A DNA stretch of 64,000 nt, taken from contig VXAU01003156.1 in assembly GCA_013399695.1 (NCBI GenBank), positions 1,810,219 through 1,874,218 on the forward strand. The letters run 5' to 3'. The stretch comes from Formicarius rufipectus (taxonomy: Eukaryota; Chordata; Aves; Passeriformes; Formicariidae). The translations under genes and the position numbers were made by a program. Positions 1-11,600 of this stretch are shown one piece after another (the stretch's first letter is position 1; each line of letters begins with the position of its first letter). The notes beneath the pieces are model-generated. The model had not been told where the DNA came from. It saw only the letters and a list, made by a program, of their open reading frames with translations, and did not search any database.

Positions 1-1985
1 TAATCATTTAAGTCTACCCAATGGAAGATGCCCCACTTTTCACTGTGCAGAAGCCACATGTTTATTACTAGCTCAGGTACATATTCCAGCACCTAGAAAA
101 CACACTGGGAACTTTATGCCTCTGAAAACTGTTGAATAGCAAATAAATATCTTTAGGCAATGCAGATACAAGGAAGAGGAGTAGGACTCCCATCACAGCA
201 GCTGCATGTGAATAGAATAGAATTAACAAATCATTTTGAATTGTTTCTCATGTTTACAGCCCTGGGCACCAAGGCACAGCTTTAAGTAATTGTGCTCACT
301 CCAGTAAGTTGTTCAACTCTGAAGGACTCCAGGAGGCCTTGAATTCTAGCACACAAGGATAAGGAAAAAACACTGGCTTTAGAAAGTCATGTTTGCCAGA
401 AGTAGCACACACTGACCTAAGCCTTTAAGACAGGAGGATATATCTGAAAACAAATCAGCACCAACCCAGTTTACACTGAAGTTATGATGGGTTCTATCAG
501 TCTCAGTCAGGTAAGCAAAAGTCCCTGCAGGAACAAGGGGAGCCACATACCCCCTTGAGTAAAATTTTTCCCCTCTGACATATGGTTTTAGATAAGAGAA
601 TTACTACTTCCACAATCATGGGAAAAGTAGACTTCATTATGTGGCATATGGAGTCAGAGAGCTTCCTTCAATGTGAGCCATATGCTGGGATGCAGAGTCA
701 TCACAGGGATATTGTGTTTTGGAAAGTCTTGTCACAGTTAACCTACAATTACCCTCTAGTGAGAGTAAACTATTTAACTTCATATTTATATTGGGTTTTT
801 TTGTTTGTTTGTTTCCCCTGTTTTCTAGGCATACTTAAAAATTTCCAGCATTCAGTAGAATTTCCATGCCTTACTTGAGACAAAATCCAGATCCTTCCAA
901 AACAGAACAGCACTTTAAAAAAAATTTTAAAAAGCACTTCCATTTGCCACTAATACTTAGGTTCAATTGCAGCATCTGTTTTTTAAGCAGAGATCCAGCT
1001 TTGTAACTGAGTTTGCCAGCCAGGCTAAATCAATTCACAAGAGTCAGCTACACCCTCCTTTTCAGAGGACACCTCAAATGCCCTCATGTCCAAAATGAAG
1101 AGTGGGTATAAGTTAAAGAGACAACTTATTTACAGCAACATTAGGAATGCCAAATGGTGTAAGCATTTGATTTCCAGATTTACAACCAGTTAGTGTCCCC
1201 AGGCCACCACAGGAAGCTGCAAGGCACCAAAACCCCACAGGGAACTCAGATTGCCCAGGGAATGCCAGGGACAATGTGCTACAGCAGAGTCTTCCAGAGG
1301 AGCATGCCCTGCCTGATGTCCTTGAGCTTCAGCCACTGAGGAAGCTGCCCTTAAGGAGCACTGACAGGCTGGAGCTCTGTGGTTTCTTCCCTGCATGGAG
1401 CTCCACTTACCACACTGAGCCAGTGGCATCCCTCAGCTCACACAGAGGTGACTTCTTCATTTCAAACTCTGATGGAAAACTCAAGACTCTTTTTGTGCTT
1501 AAGCAAACCAGGCTGAGGGTCACAAACATGCCCATTTCCCCAGACAGCTCAGGATTGCTCAATTTATTGTTAGGACAGGCACAGTTAATTTAGTGGCAAG
1601 CACCATTGGCACAGTGACTCCTGAAAAATCCAATCATGGAAGCTTTGACTAAGACAAGTCTTGTGTTGACCACTGGGTCCAGGCTGCAAAGTGCTGTTAT
1701 TGGGCTGCTATTCTGACCAGAGAGATTATTCTAAGCCAGGTGTGCTGCCATGGGGCAGGACACCTTTGCCACTGCCAAGCAAAGTTCCTCTCCAGAGCAT
1801 CACTGCAAACCACAGCACACCCTTTGGGGCTTCCCAAGGGAGCCCTGAGGGACACAGCTGGAGAACAGGTCCCCTCTGAGCTCACACCTCCCAGGCTCTC
1901 TAAGGCAGAGCTTGGTGGCCTCACTTTGGGCACTTGCTTGTTCAGATCCAGCTGGGGATCTCTGGCACTTCGCTGTGCCACATCT
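1..1985. other. Unique noncoding sequence, no gene seen
   Basis: I see no supported gene here. Open frames up to about 105 codons exist on both strands (for example 1276-1593) and overlap one another in different frames, as chance frames do. There is a short GT/T-rich stretch near 796-813. No transposon consensus was recognised before the possible CR1 tail near 1990. Confidence 0.6.
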
Positions 1986-1989
1986 GGGC

Positions 1990-2045
1990 AGGTAGTTGGA
2001 CTCGAGGGCCACTGTAGGTCCTTCTGACTGGAATTATCTATTCTA
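1990..2045 (+). repeat. Possible CR1 LINE 3' tail
   Basis: The stretch reads GTTGGACT..., then AGGTCCTTCTGACTGGAATT, then ATCTATTCTA. This follows the classic CR1 3' end, in which a GTTGGACTAGATGATC-type block and a GGTCCCTTCCAAC-type block lead into an ATTCTATGA tail. Only about 55 bp match, and the sequence upstream is not recognisably CR1. It would be a very short 5'-truncated copy on the plus strand, or chance resemblance. Confidence 0.4.
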
Positions 2046-2302
2046 CATCCGCCGGTCTTTTTGCTGAGGTTGCATTCAGACCCTGCAGGACCTTATTCAA
2101 CTTATCTGGTTGAGCTTTAAGATCCAGGTGTTTGGAAAAGAAAGAGTAATCCTGTTGCACTTGTACCTTTGACTAAAGAACATTTTGCCTTCAACCTGAC
2201 TCAAAGTAAACTGACAGGTAAGTGAATAAGTGACATTGTGCAGGTCCTGATGGCCACATCCATTTAGACCACCTGACAATTCTATAAAGTAATTAGTTTG
2301 AT

Positions 2303-3067
2303 TTGCATAATACCTACTCTGCAATAAATCCTTGGACCTTTACCAGCTCATTGACTTTCTTCTGCCCCTCAAACACTGCAGCCTCATGGAATTCACACCT
2401 CAAGACTTATTTTATTAGAAGGAGGATCTTTGGCTTACCTACTATATTTTACCATTCAAAACCAAACTGGAACTCCATAGGGAACACAATACATTCCATA
2501 GGGAACATCAAGGCACTCTTACCTTGGGTTCATTCCCCACCTTATTGCACAGAGATGCTGTTAGAAGTGCTTTTGGAGGCTTTGCTCAGCTGTAAGTGGC
2601 CAAAGGACTTACCCAGGACAGGACTGAGTCACAGCACATGCAGAGCAGAGAGCAGGATGTTTTCACCCCAGCCTTGCAGCAACAAGGACAGGACCTTTGT
2701 AATGAAGCTGAACATCCACAAGCACATGAATGTCTCTAAATGGACAACGTTGTGCTACTGGCACAGCTGCCAGAAAAGACTCTCCTTTTTAGGTGTCTTT
2801 GGAAATGGTGACCTCCACACCTCCTTCAGTGTGGAGGACACGATGCTCTCCTCATTTCAGCAAGGAGGAAGCAACAGCATCAACTTTCCAAGCAATGTTC
2901 AAGATGGAAATGTAACAGTCAACACACTTCTGCTTCCTCAGGCCATATCTTCAGACTTTGAAGTGGTGATTACTTTTGCAAACCCTCATTTTATAGGCTT
3001 GCCAACAGATCTCCACATAGATTGCAAATTAACTAGCACAGAAAGCTGCTCCTGGGGTCCTCATTAG
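2303..3067 (+). other. Longest open frame in the window, no recognised product
   Basis: This frame is open for 254 codons but begins at a TTG; its first ATG is at 2555, leaving about 170 residues. The translation has no signal peptide, membrane segment, repeat or motif that I recognise. The C-terminal part (from about 2800) reads most like a protein, with a stretch SSDFEVVITFANPHFIGL. There is no convincing splice donor after it and no promoter. One open frame of this length is plausible by chance over six frames and 64 kb, so I treat it as probably noncoding. An old degraded exon or retrocopy cannot be excluded. Confidence 0.15.
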
Positions 3068-4199
3068 CACACAGCCATTTCCAGTGCTGCTCTCCATCTT
3101 CCTAGATCATTACTTGAGCTCTGAACTAAATCCAGCATCATAATTAAACTCCCTCTTTCAACTTCAGACCCTATAAAACTGTGCTCCAGTTCATTCAGCA
3201 ATCTGTTTGTGCCTTATGTTCTGACTGAAGCCCAGGTTTGTTTTTTATAAGACTTTGTTATTTGAATTTTGTTTTCAGAACCCAAAGACAGCAGTGCAAA
3301 GGGTTTGATTTCATTTTTCCTGGACTGAGCTTGGCTTGGGTCCTTTGATTTTCAATGTCAAACATGGCAAAACTATTTTTCAGGAGCCAACAGATGTTTA
3401 CCAACAGAGGAAGAGGAAGGAAGAGAATGTTAAAGAAGTGCAAATACCAAATTCATCACCCCTCTGTGTAGGGAATTTGAATGATCTTCCATTTTCCAGA
3501 AAAAGAGGTTCTTTAATGAACGACTGGAACCAAACCCCAAAACACATCATTGGGCTGAAAAGGAACATTCACAATAAGAATATTTTGTCAAACCCGTATT
3601 TTCAGCAGCTGAACTGGAGCTTGCCATATTCCACAGTGCCACAAACTGCTCCAAAAGCTTCCCAGTTCTAATCAGCACAATTCAAAAAAAGGTTCAAACA
3701 CCTGACCTGCCAAGGCAAGGCATTGCTGACTCGGGGGTGGAGGGTCCACAGGTCCCACACAAGCCTGTACGTGCTCTCAGATCTCACACAGAGGTGCCCA
3801 CTCTTGGGAATCCACAATGTTGGCCTCACAGCAGCACCAGTTCACCCTATTGACTCTCACAGTTATTTAGGCTGGTGCTTCACAAGGTTTTGTTCCACTC
3901 TGCAGAATTAAAGAAAAAAAAAGAAAGGAAAAACAAACAAACACATAAAATGTGGGAGGTTGAGTGGCACTGAAATGATAATTCCAGTCAGTGAATGGAA
4001 GTCTCCATTGTTGGATCTAGCTCATCGCAGGACACTGGGTATGAGACAACATCTTGTGCAGTTTGAAGGTAAAGAGAGGAGCTTTTCAGAAAAAGCAGCT
4101 TTGGCCACATGCAGAGAGTTGGTTTGGGATGTTTCAGCTGGAGCAAAGGTTGTGCTGCATTGACTCAGTGTTGTCACTTCCCATACTGGAGGCAGCAGA
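3068..4199. other. Unique noncoding sequence with a short A-rich tract
   Basis: A 111-codon plus-strand frame (3336-3671) is lysine- and asparagine-rich, as expected from AT-rich DNA, and matches nothing I know. An A-rich simple tract with AAAC units lies at about 3911-3946. No gene or transposon is supported. Confidence 0.5.
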
Positions 4200-4560
4200 T
4201 AGAAACCAAGGCAGGCACTAAAATGCTACCTGAGTCAGGATTTTATGCTTTCATGCAGTGTCTCAATTAATCAAAGTTTTGCTATAAAATTCAAGCAGCA
4301 ATGCTCAAAGCCAAGTCATAAAATATGAGCTGATTAATTTTCCCTCTAATTTGTATGATAATTAAAATTCCAACTTTTAATTCTGTTAATTGTCCTCCCA
4401 CAAGGAGGTTGATTGGGCTTTGCTAATACATGCTGTGAAAATGCACTTCCCACAGGTCTGTCTTTGTTTCCTTTAAAACACCATGCTTTTATATAATTAT
4501 CCTTTAACTTCCATAGATAAATGTAAGCTTATCTCTGGCCTGTTTTGACACAAGGTCCTG
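4200..4560. other. AT-rich block resembling a conserved noncoding element
   Basis: This stretch is dense in TAAT/ATTA homeodomain-type cores (for example TCAATTAATCAAAG, CTGATTAATTTTCC, GATAATTAAAATTCC, TTCTGTTAATTG) and lacks repeats. Vertebrate developmental enhancers and ultraconserved elements often look like this. Conservation cannot be seen from one sequence, so this is a composition-based suggestion only. Confidence 0.25.
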
Positions 4561-4678
4561 TGTCACTTCAGCTGTGTCCATAAATCAAATGCTGAAAGTC
4601 ATTAGGTGTTTCATCAGAACACTGTGCCAGTGTGTGGTTCTCTGTGGCTTTTAATGAGCAATTAAACTTGCAAGAGAC

Positions 4679-4690
4679 GGGGGGGGGGGG
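4679..4690. repeat. 12-base G homopolymer
   Basis: Twelve consecutive Gs are flanked by GAGAC and CGAAAA. Poly(G) runs of this length are rare in AT-rich DNA and are common sites of sequencing length error. It also creates a CpG at its right edge. Confidence 0.9.
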
Positions 4691-4999
4691 CGAAAATACC
4701 TAGAGTAAAAAAATACACACATTCCTCTGGAAGTCAGATATCCCTGAAGTGAACTGGAATTAGACAAAACACGTGACATAAAAGACATCCTGCTTTCTTC
4801 TCCCTTTCAGTTTTCTACAATCCAACGAACTGCACATAAGAGCAGTCAGAAGAGAGGCGAGCAGAGGTGGCACTTCACACAACCCAGGTTCTTGCTGGGA
4901 AAGAAAGGTTCCCTGCAGTCAACCTGGACAGCTTGTGTTCCTGGGGCTGCTACAAAACAACCCTACCCTTAATTTGATATACTGAAGGGAGAGTCTTAC

Positions 5000-5118
5000 C
5001 AGTGCCTTTCTTGAGGCACAATTCTTTGGGGAACACAGGCACCCCCTGCCATGCTGTCTGCCACCAATGAACACAGCGGCTCAGAAAATCTCGAGTCATC
5101 TGCGGACACTGTTTGGCT
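5000..5118 (-). other. Candidate exon on minus strand
   Basis: Read on the minus strand, a possible acceptor ends CAATGTGTCCAG. The 119-bp segment ends GGCACTG and is followed by GTAAGACTC, a near-consensus donor. One frame starts in phase 0 and reads SQTVSADDSRFSEPLCSL..., with 39 codons plus two bases. A second frame is open from about 5204 to 4950 and is tryptophan-rich (KWWWIYRL, HWWQTAWQG). The segment holds several CpGs, unlike the depleted background. No domain or gene was recognised. Two overlapping open frames weaken the coding case, because at most one can be real. Confidence 0.25.
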
Positions 5119-7700
5119 CTGGACACATTGAAAAGCTTTGCATAAACAAGAATTGAGATGAGGCGGTAAATCCACCACCACTTGCCCTCAGTATCAGTGT
5201 CCACGCAGATCCTTTTTGTTCCTCAGAGTAAGACATGCCAGTGTCCCTTCTGGCCTTTTGGGTGCCTTAAGCTTCTTTTCTTTATACTTCCCTGGCTCGT
5301 GCATTTTGCTCAATAAATGGGCATCACATCATAAGGACCCCACACCAAAAGGCCTCCCAGAGTGGTCCGGACTTGCCCTGCCAGGATGGATGCTCACACC
5401 TCACAGCAGGAGCACTGCCATGGCTCCAGCATTTAACCACTCAGGAAAGCCCCACGTTACAATCATTATAGTCTCAACAGGACCAGCAGAGAAGGTGGGG
5501 CTCAGGTGAGGGAAGATAAGAAGGGGATGGAGAAGCAGAGTCCAAGCCCTCCCTCCCCTCAGGAGCAGCAGATGGTCCACATTCCCTTTGGCTCTCCCTC
5601 ATTCCCTTAAACCTCAGCAGCACCACCCCTTCCTCCTGTGTGAGAAACCCAAACACCTTTCAGGCCTGAGCCCCTTATCCAGGGCTTCTTCCACCTTCCA
5701 GAGCCGTTTCTTTGACAATGCAGAATATATTAAATCTTATTTTCCTTAGAGAATCACACTTTCTGTACATGAACTTACCCTCCAATTAACACACTGTGTG
5801 GGTCCACAATTTCAAGACAATGCCAAAATGTAAAAAGGGTGAGGAAGCTCTGGCATTTATTACCCTCTGACTCAAACCAACACAGGAATATGCTGAGTGT
5901 GTTGCACCAATCATACAGTCCAAACCTTAGGAGATAAGACAAGAAAATCAATTGTAATTTCTTTGTCTGTTTTCTCATATATTCTCAACTTGTTAGCAGC
6001 CATTTCTCTCACGAGCATGGTCAATGAATATTTAATGCTGGAGAGCACTGCCAATTTTATCTGCCAGCTAATAAAAAAGCTGCTTGGTCATGGGTGTAAG
6101 AGAAGAGGTCTATTTTAGCCTCTGTGGCTGGCTGGCTGTAATAAGAAGGATGACAATTTTAAATTGGGAGATTAATGGATAATTTGGAATCACTGTCATT
6201 CTGACACAGCCAGTGACCTTTTCAAATTGACAGATAGCTCCATTTCACCCCAACCAGCTACAACAAGAGATTGTTTCAAACAATTGGACCTAAATGCCAG
6301 GCTTAAAGGAGGCCAGGCATTGGGATGTGGCAGGGCAGCGAGTAAGTAAAACAGGCCTCCTGCAGATTAATGGAATAGTTAGGAGGACCATCCATCCAGC
6401 AGCCCCAATTCTCAGTTTTCAGCTACTGCAGCATTAACAAGGTAAAAGGGCTGGTGTCAGAAAGAAGAATACTCAGTATTCTCTTCCCCAGCCAGGGAAA
6501 CAGTGCAGCTGAAACACTGAACATTTAGGGTCTGCCTAAAATTCTATTGTGAAAAGATATGAAAGAGGTGAAAGAAAATTTGCACAGACTTCTGTACCCA
6601 CCCTGTGATCTTGGTCAGCATTGCTTCACCAGTTACACACAGACACAAATTACTGGGGAGAAAAAGAAAATTTCCTGCAAGAGCCAAGTTTTGCTCATGG
6701 GTCCTGAAATAATGAATCTTAAAACCAAGTTATTGCTAACCACAGAAAAAGTCTTTTATGCAAAGTCATCAGAGCTATCTCTTAATACTTTCCCTCCATG
6801 AATCTTTCAGTTTGATTCACAGTGTTCACATCCAGTCCCTTTGAAAGGGAAGGCATGTTTACAAACAAGAAAGCCCAGAATGTGTTGTCTCTTAAGAAAC
6901 TTGACATGCCATTGTGGAGTAAATACACAATAGGAGCAGAAATTGATTTATAGGGGGTAGTCTCACATTAATTTAGAATTCTATTTTTAAAACTGTTCCT
7001 GTCCATAAGGTTTTATTTTCCCCTGCAGAGCTTTGCTGGATGTGGATTAGCATTTCCTTTCAGCAACAGGTCAGTTGCTGCTCGCCAGCATACACTGATT
7101 TTTTAGGAAGATGATTGGGAAGCACTCCAGGCCAGCAGCCCACCTTCCCTGCAGTCATTGCTGGGAGAGCTACATTCCCAAACATCTCCAACCCTCTACC
7201 CCTACTGTTACAAACAGTTTCTGAGCAATGATTTTAACACTGACAACTTCTGGGTTGTGCTGTGAATGCCGGGGACCACCAAGCACTGCTCATGGGGACA
7301 ACTGAAATCTGCCTTGGAAGCAGCATGGGATTGTTGCAAAGAATGTGCTCCCTTTCCAGCTGACTGAAAAGCATGTGGGAGGTGGATACATGTCACCAGC
7401 CATGCTAAGGAAAGGTCCCCAAGAACTCCAAAGTCACCAGTGGTCATCATCTATTAGAACTAATTTCAGCCCATGTCCTCAAATCAGGACCCAAGGCCCA
7501 AATACAGCACAAGATACAACACATAATGCCATGCAGGTGTCCCTGCAACCTTCAATAATCCTTACTCAGTAATGGGGCTGAGATGTTGGAGGTTGGAGCA
7601 TAATTTGGATTCTCTGGGAAAGGTAAGTAGGACAAAGCTCTTTGGCAGTTCTGCTTGCTGCTGCCACTGAGAGGAGAAAACGTAACATCCTCTGGAAACA
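5119..7700. other. Unique noncoding sequence; CNE-like patch near 6000-6250
   Basis: No gene is supported. About 6000-6250 is AT-rich, repeat-free and contains TAAT-type cores (for example GGGAGATTAATGGATAATTTG), reminiscent of a conserved noncoding element. A T-rich acceptor-like site at 7028 and a CAG|GTCAGT site at 7069 bracket only 41 bp and are not called as an exon. Confidence 0.4.
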
Positions 7701-8188
7701 GAGATAATTCCATTTGGAAGGGACTGGCAATGATCACATCTCATCCAGCTGCCTGATCACTTAGGACTGAGAAAAAGTTCAAGCTTGTTCTTAAGGGCAC
7801 TGTCCAAATGCCTCCTAAACAGGGACAGGCTCAGGATACCTCCCCCAGAAGCCTGTCCCAGGGTCTGCTCACCCTCCTGGGTGAACTAATGATTCCTCAT
7901 GTCCAGTCTGATCCCCTCTCTAGCACATCCTCTCACCGGCTACCAGGAAGCAGAGCTCAGCACCATCCTCAGCAGGTGTGGAAAGCAATAAGATCACCCC
8001 TCAGTCTCCTTTTCTCCAAACTAGACAAGCCCAAAGTCGCAGGACATTCCTCCCAGCCCCTCCACCACTCTGCTGCCCTCCAGGATGCACCCAAGGACAT
8101 CCCCACCCTGGTGGAGTTGTGGGGCTCAGAGATGCACCCAGCCCTGCAGGTGGGGCCACACCAGTGCCCACTGCTGGGGGCAAAACTA
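7701..8188 (-). mobile_element. CR1 LINE fragment (3' region), diverged
   Basis: Read on the minus strand, this follows the CR1 3' region in order: a GCACTGGTGTGGCCCCACCT block, then TTTGGAGAAAAGGAGACTGA, then GGGGTGATCTTATTGC, then the GGACATGAGGAATCATT segment. It ends with GATCATTGCCAGTCCCTTCC near 7715. CR1 is the dominant avian non-LTR retrotransposon, and copies are usually 5'-truncated, as here. About 485 bp remain. The copy is riddled with substitutions and small indels and encodes nothing. The 5' boundary near 8188 is approximate. Confidence 0.85.
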
Positions 8189-8204
8189 AGGAAGGATTCC
8201 ATCC

Positions 8205-8690
8205 CATTCCCTTAGGGAATCAGGTGTATAAAAGACAGAGAGGGAGGACCCTTTTCCCATTTCTCTCTTCTCCCTTGTCAGGTGAGCACAGAGACAGCAG
8301 CTCTCAGTGGTCAGGTCTTGCTCATCTTGGCTGTTGTCTCTGTTGGCACAGGAGGAGAGGAATTTGCTTCCCCTGAGGGAAGTTGGTGAGATCTTATTGT
8401 GTGAGTTGTTCTACTGAGATAACTCCTGGGATTCGATTGTGTGGGTCTGTTTTGGTTTTACCCTTTTGGTCCTTCTCCCCTCCTTCCCTTTTGGGGTTGT
8501 TTGGGATTGCTTGGGATCCTTGTGCATACGTGCATAGTGTTGTATATACATTGAATATCTGCATATATATATATATATTCCTTTGCTACAATTTTCCTTT
8601 TTGCCACCTTTTTTTCCCTTTTCAGGAGGGGTGCAGGAGCTGACCAGCTCACAGCTGGGTTTGGGGGGGAGCCAAACCAAACTTACACAT
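8205..8690 (+). repeat. Possible solo LTR fragment next to CR1
   Basis: Immediately beyond the CR1 there is a TATA-like GTATAAAAG at 8226-8234. It is followed by a GT/T-rich stretch (TCTGTTTTGGTTTTACCC), a TA microsatellite, and a pyrimidine-rich stretch ending TTTTCAGGAGG near 8628. A G-rich end reads GGGGGGGAGCCAAACC near 8665. This order recalls avian endogenous retroviral LTRs. I could not place it in a family, and no target-site duplication or paired LTR was found. It may simply be T-rich unique DNA. Confidence 0.3.
8563..8578. repeat. (AT)n microsatellite
   Basis: Eight AT dinucleotides inside the possible LTR fragment, directly readable. Confidence 0.85.
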
Positions 8691-11600
8691 GTACTTACAA
8701 AGCACACAGAGCAGATTCCTACCTCACTGTAGCCTCACTTGGCTACTACAGAACAGGGAACAAGTCTATTAAATTCAGCTGAGAGAGCAAGTGTTGCACA
8801 ATTAAACATGTGAAGTCCACTTCCATTCCCCATATTTGTGAGCACACTGAGCAATACCAGCTACCAGACTGGAAGTCTTGTAGTTTTTCTGAATTATCTC
8901 AGTGTTTTCAAATTTCAGCACGTTTCATTGACAAATAAGGGAATACAGGGTCCATTCATCACCACATTGTGATAAATGAGTTACACATTCAATATGCACT
9001 AAATCTTCTAGGTAAGCCAGGGACGAGTAAGTGCAGTAATTCTTATTAATAGGAAATAGGAATTCTCCCAATGTTTGATAAAATTACAAGCTCTGTAGTA
9101 CACAGAGGAGTAATCAGAAAGTTACACTGGAATTGAACCTTGCCAGGTCTCAGAACAGAATGAAATATCCCACAGAACTACCACAGAAAGCACTGGGAGC
9201 CAAAGCATTCAGCACTGCTGCTGTCACAATTAGAGAAGCCAGTTTTCTGCCCCTGAAACCATCCTGCCTGTGCACCTGGACACAGGACTGGCAGCAAAGG
9301 GCTGAGGCACAACAGCCAAGCTGGTCATTTCAATACATCTTTTTAGATGACACTGTTTAGTAAATGCAAGAGAGATAATTCTGAAGTTTGAACAGTCAAA
9401 ACTCATGGTTTTACCCCACAACTAAAAGCAGGGAATGATTTTCAAATTTACACTGCGAAACCAAAGAGGAGCATTCACGACCCCCCAATGCTGTGCCACT
9501 ATAAGCATTTATTCAAAGTCATACAAGTAGAAAATGGGCCACTACAGCCAAATTACTGCCTTTAGAAATACAAAAGGTAGTTGAAGATAGCTGGCTGCTA
9601 GTAGGTTACAAAATTACACCTTCCATTTTATATTAGTGAGACTGGAAATTCTCCACTTTGCTGTTTCTTACCACATGAGAGCATCTGTGATATTGCAACT
9701 GAACTAATGTGGCATCCCATTTACATCCAAACTTTGCTTGAGAGCTCTGTGGCATAAAACAACCCCAGTTTGTGGTGATGCTTTCATCTGAGGGCCTCTG
9801 AAAATAGCCCTGTCTCAAGCAGGCTGGATTACCTTGGCAGTTTCATTTTCTCTTGTTATCAAAATACCAAACCACGTTTTGAAGAGGGAAGACTGGAATG
9901 GATTCACCAGGTCAAATATTTACAGAATAAAAAGGGAAAAGTGAAAAAGAAACAAAACAATCCCCAAACCTAATCAAAGCAAAGCACCAACTAGAGTCTG
10001 CTGGGGACTTTGCCTGGGGTCTACCACTGGGACAGCAGGGGCATGTTCTGCTCAGAACAGGCAGCTTTACTGGGAAGGCAGTAACAGGAATCCAGCTGAG
10101 CACCAGGAAATTCACACCCACTTCCCCACGTCCCAACAGGCTCATGGAACAACTCTGCTTCAGCAGAAACCTCCAGAGATGACACAAAAATCAGCAGTTG
10201 ACAAGAACTGCTTGCTAAGAACACGTGACCTCTTCCTGCCCCTCTCTGAATGAGCCACGTTTCCACGTGGAATTCAGGACCACATGCAGATCCCTCAGCA
10301 CTTCCAGTGGCAATCCCACACACCCAGCAGGCTGCCCCAGGCTTCCCTCCCAGCCTGCATAAGCCCCTTTGTCTTTCAGGGGCTTGAGTAGCAACCTGAA
10401 TCAAGCCAGAAGCACATGAGATCCTGATTTCAGCTGGCATCCTGCAAGGCTTTGCTAAGTGACCTGACCTCTTCATGGCTCACAACACGGCTTCAAAGTT
10501 CCTTGGAATGCCACAGTTTTCATGCAGATCAGACCCCTCACAAACAGGTTTTCCAGGGTAGGTGTGTGTGCCCACCAAGACTCAATACCCTGAGAGGCTC
10601 TGCCTGCTGGGGAATGGGCTGTGGAAGCTCTAAAACCAAGGTGCAAGGTTTCACATTCTACCACAGGCATTTAAAAAAAATCCCATTTGCTGGACAGGTC
10701 TATTAGTGCCAGTTAAATGAATTATGATGACATCATTTTTGTACAGTAGCTATTACATATGTAAAATAACTCCAGAATGTTCAATCAAAACTATATCCCT
10801 GCCATCACACAACATAAATCCTGTTAAAGTCAACAGGTTATGCCCTCAAAATCCCTCTTACTTTGGCTATAATATACTTTTCTCATGAGATAGGCTTTTT
10901 AGTAGCCCCATGACACTACAGTCTCTCTTTATACTCCAGTGGATGTTCCAGAAATGTGCATCTTTTTGACCATTAGAGAGAGCACATCTGGCAATGAGGG
11001 ACAGAGAGATGTAAAAACTGTATTAAGGTGACTAAACTGTGACCATTAGAAGTTTTATTGCATATAAAAGTTCTTAAGCCACATAGAAAATGAACTGACA
11101 GAGAAATCAGGCAGTCTGCTGAGAACCAAGGATAAAGTTAGTAAAGGACAAATCAAACTGGGCTCAACTGCTGTGTGCCCTTTAGCAATAGATAACAATA
11201 GTCTTGGTGGAATGTGGGAACCCACACTCAACACTTCCTGCTCAAGGGCTTCCCACAACTCAGAGAAACAGAGAAGACAGGCACTTGGATGATCTTTATT
11301 GGAAGAGATCTCACAGCAGAAAACCTCTCCCCAGATGGAGCAGAAACAGGATGGGTATAAACGCTCCTATGCATAAATCTGACCTATAGAAGCAACTGAG
11401 GTTCTTAAGTTAGAAACTTAAATATATGGAGGAAAAAACTCTAAACCAAATAAAAACAACCAATCCAACACAACACTCAAACCCCACTACTCAGAAAACG
11501 AGACACTCACCAGTCACCAACCCAATGACACCAAGAGCACCTCAACAGCTTCCTGGTTTGGCCTGTCCATTCCTGACCTCCTACAGCAAAACTGCCCTTG

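Noticed and set aside
7029..7069. Acceptor/donor pair enclosing a 41-bp open segment (SFAGCGLAFPFSNR)
   Set aside because: Too short, not divisible by three, and no second line of support; chance pairs of this kind are expected.
10021..10476. 151-codon minus-strand frame
   Set aside because: Lies in a GC-richer patch with overlapping frames on both strands, no domain and low-complexity Cys/Gly content.
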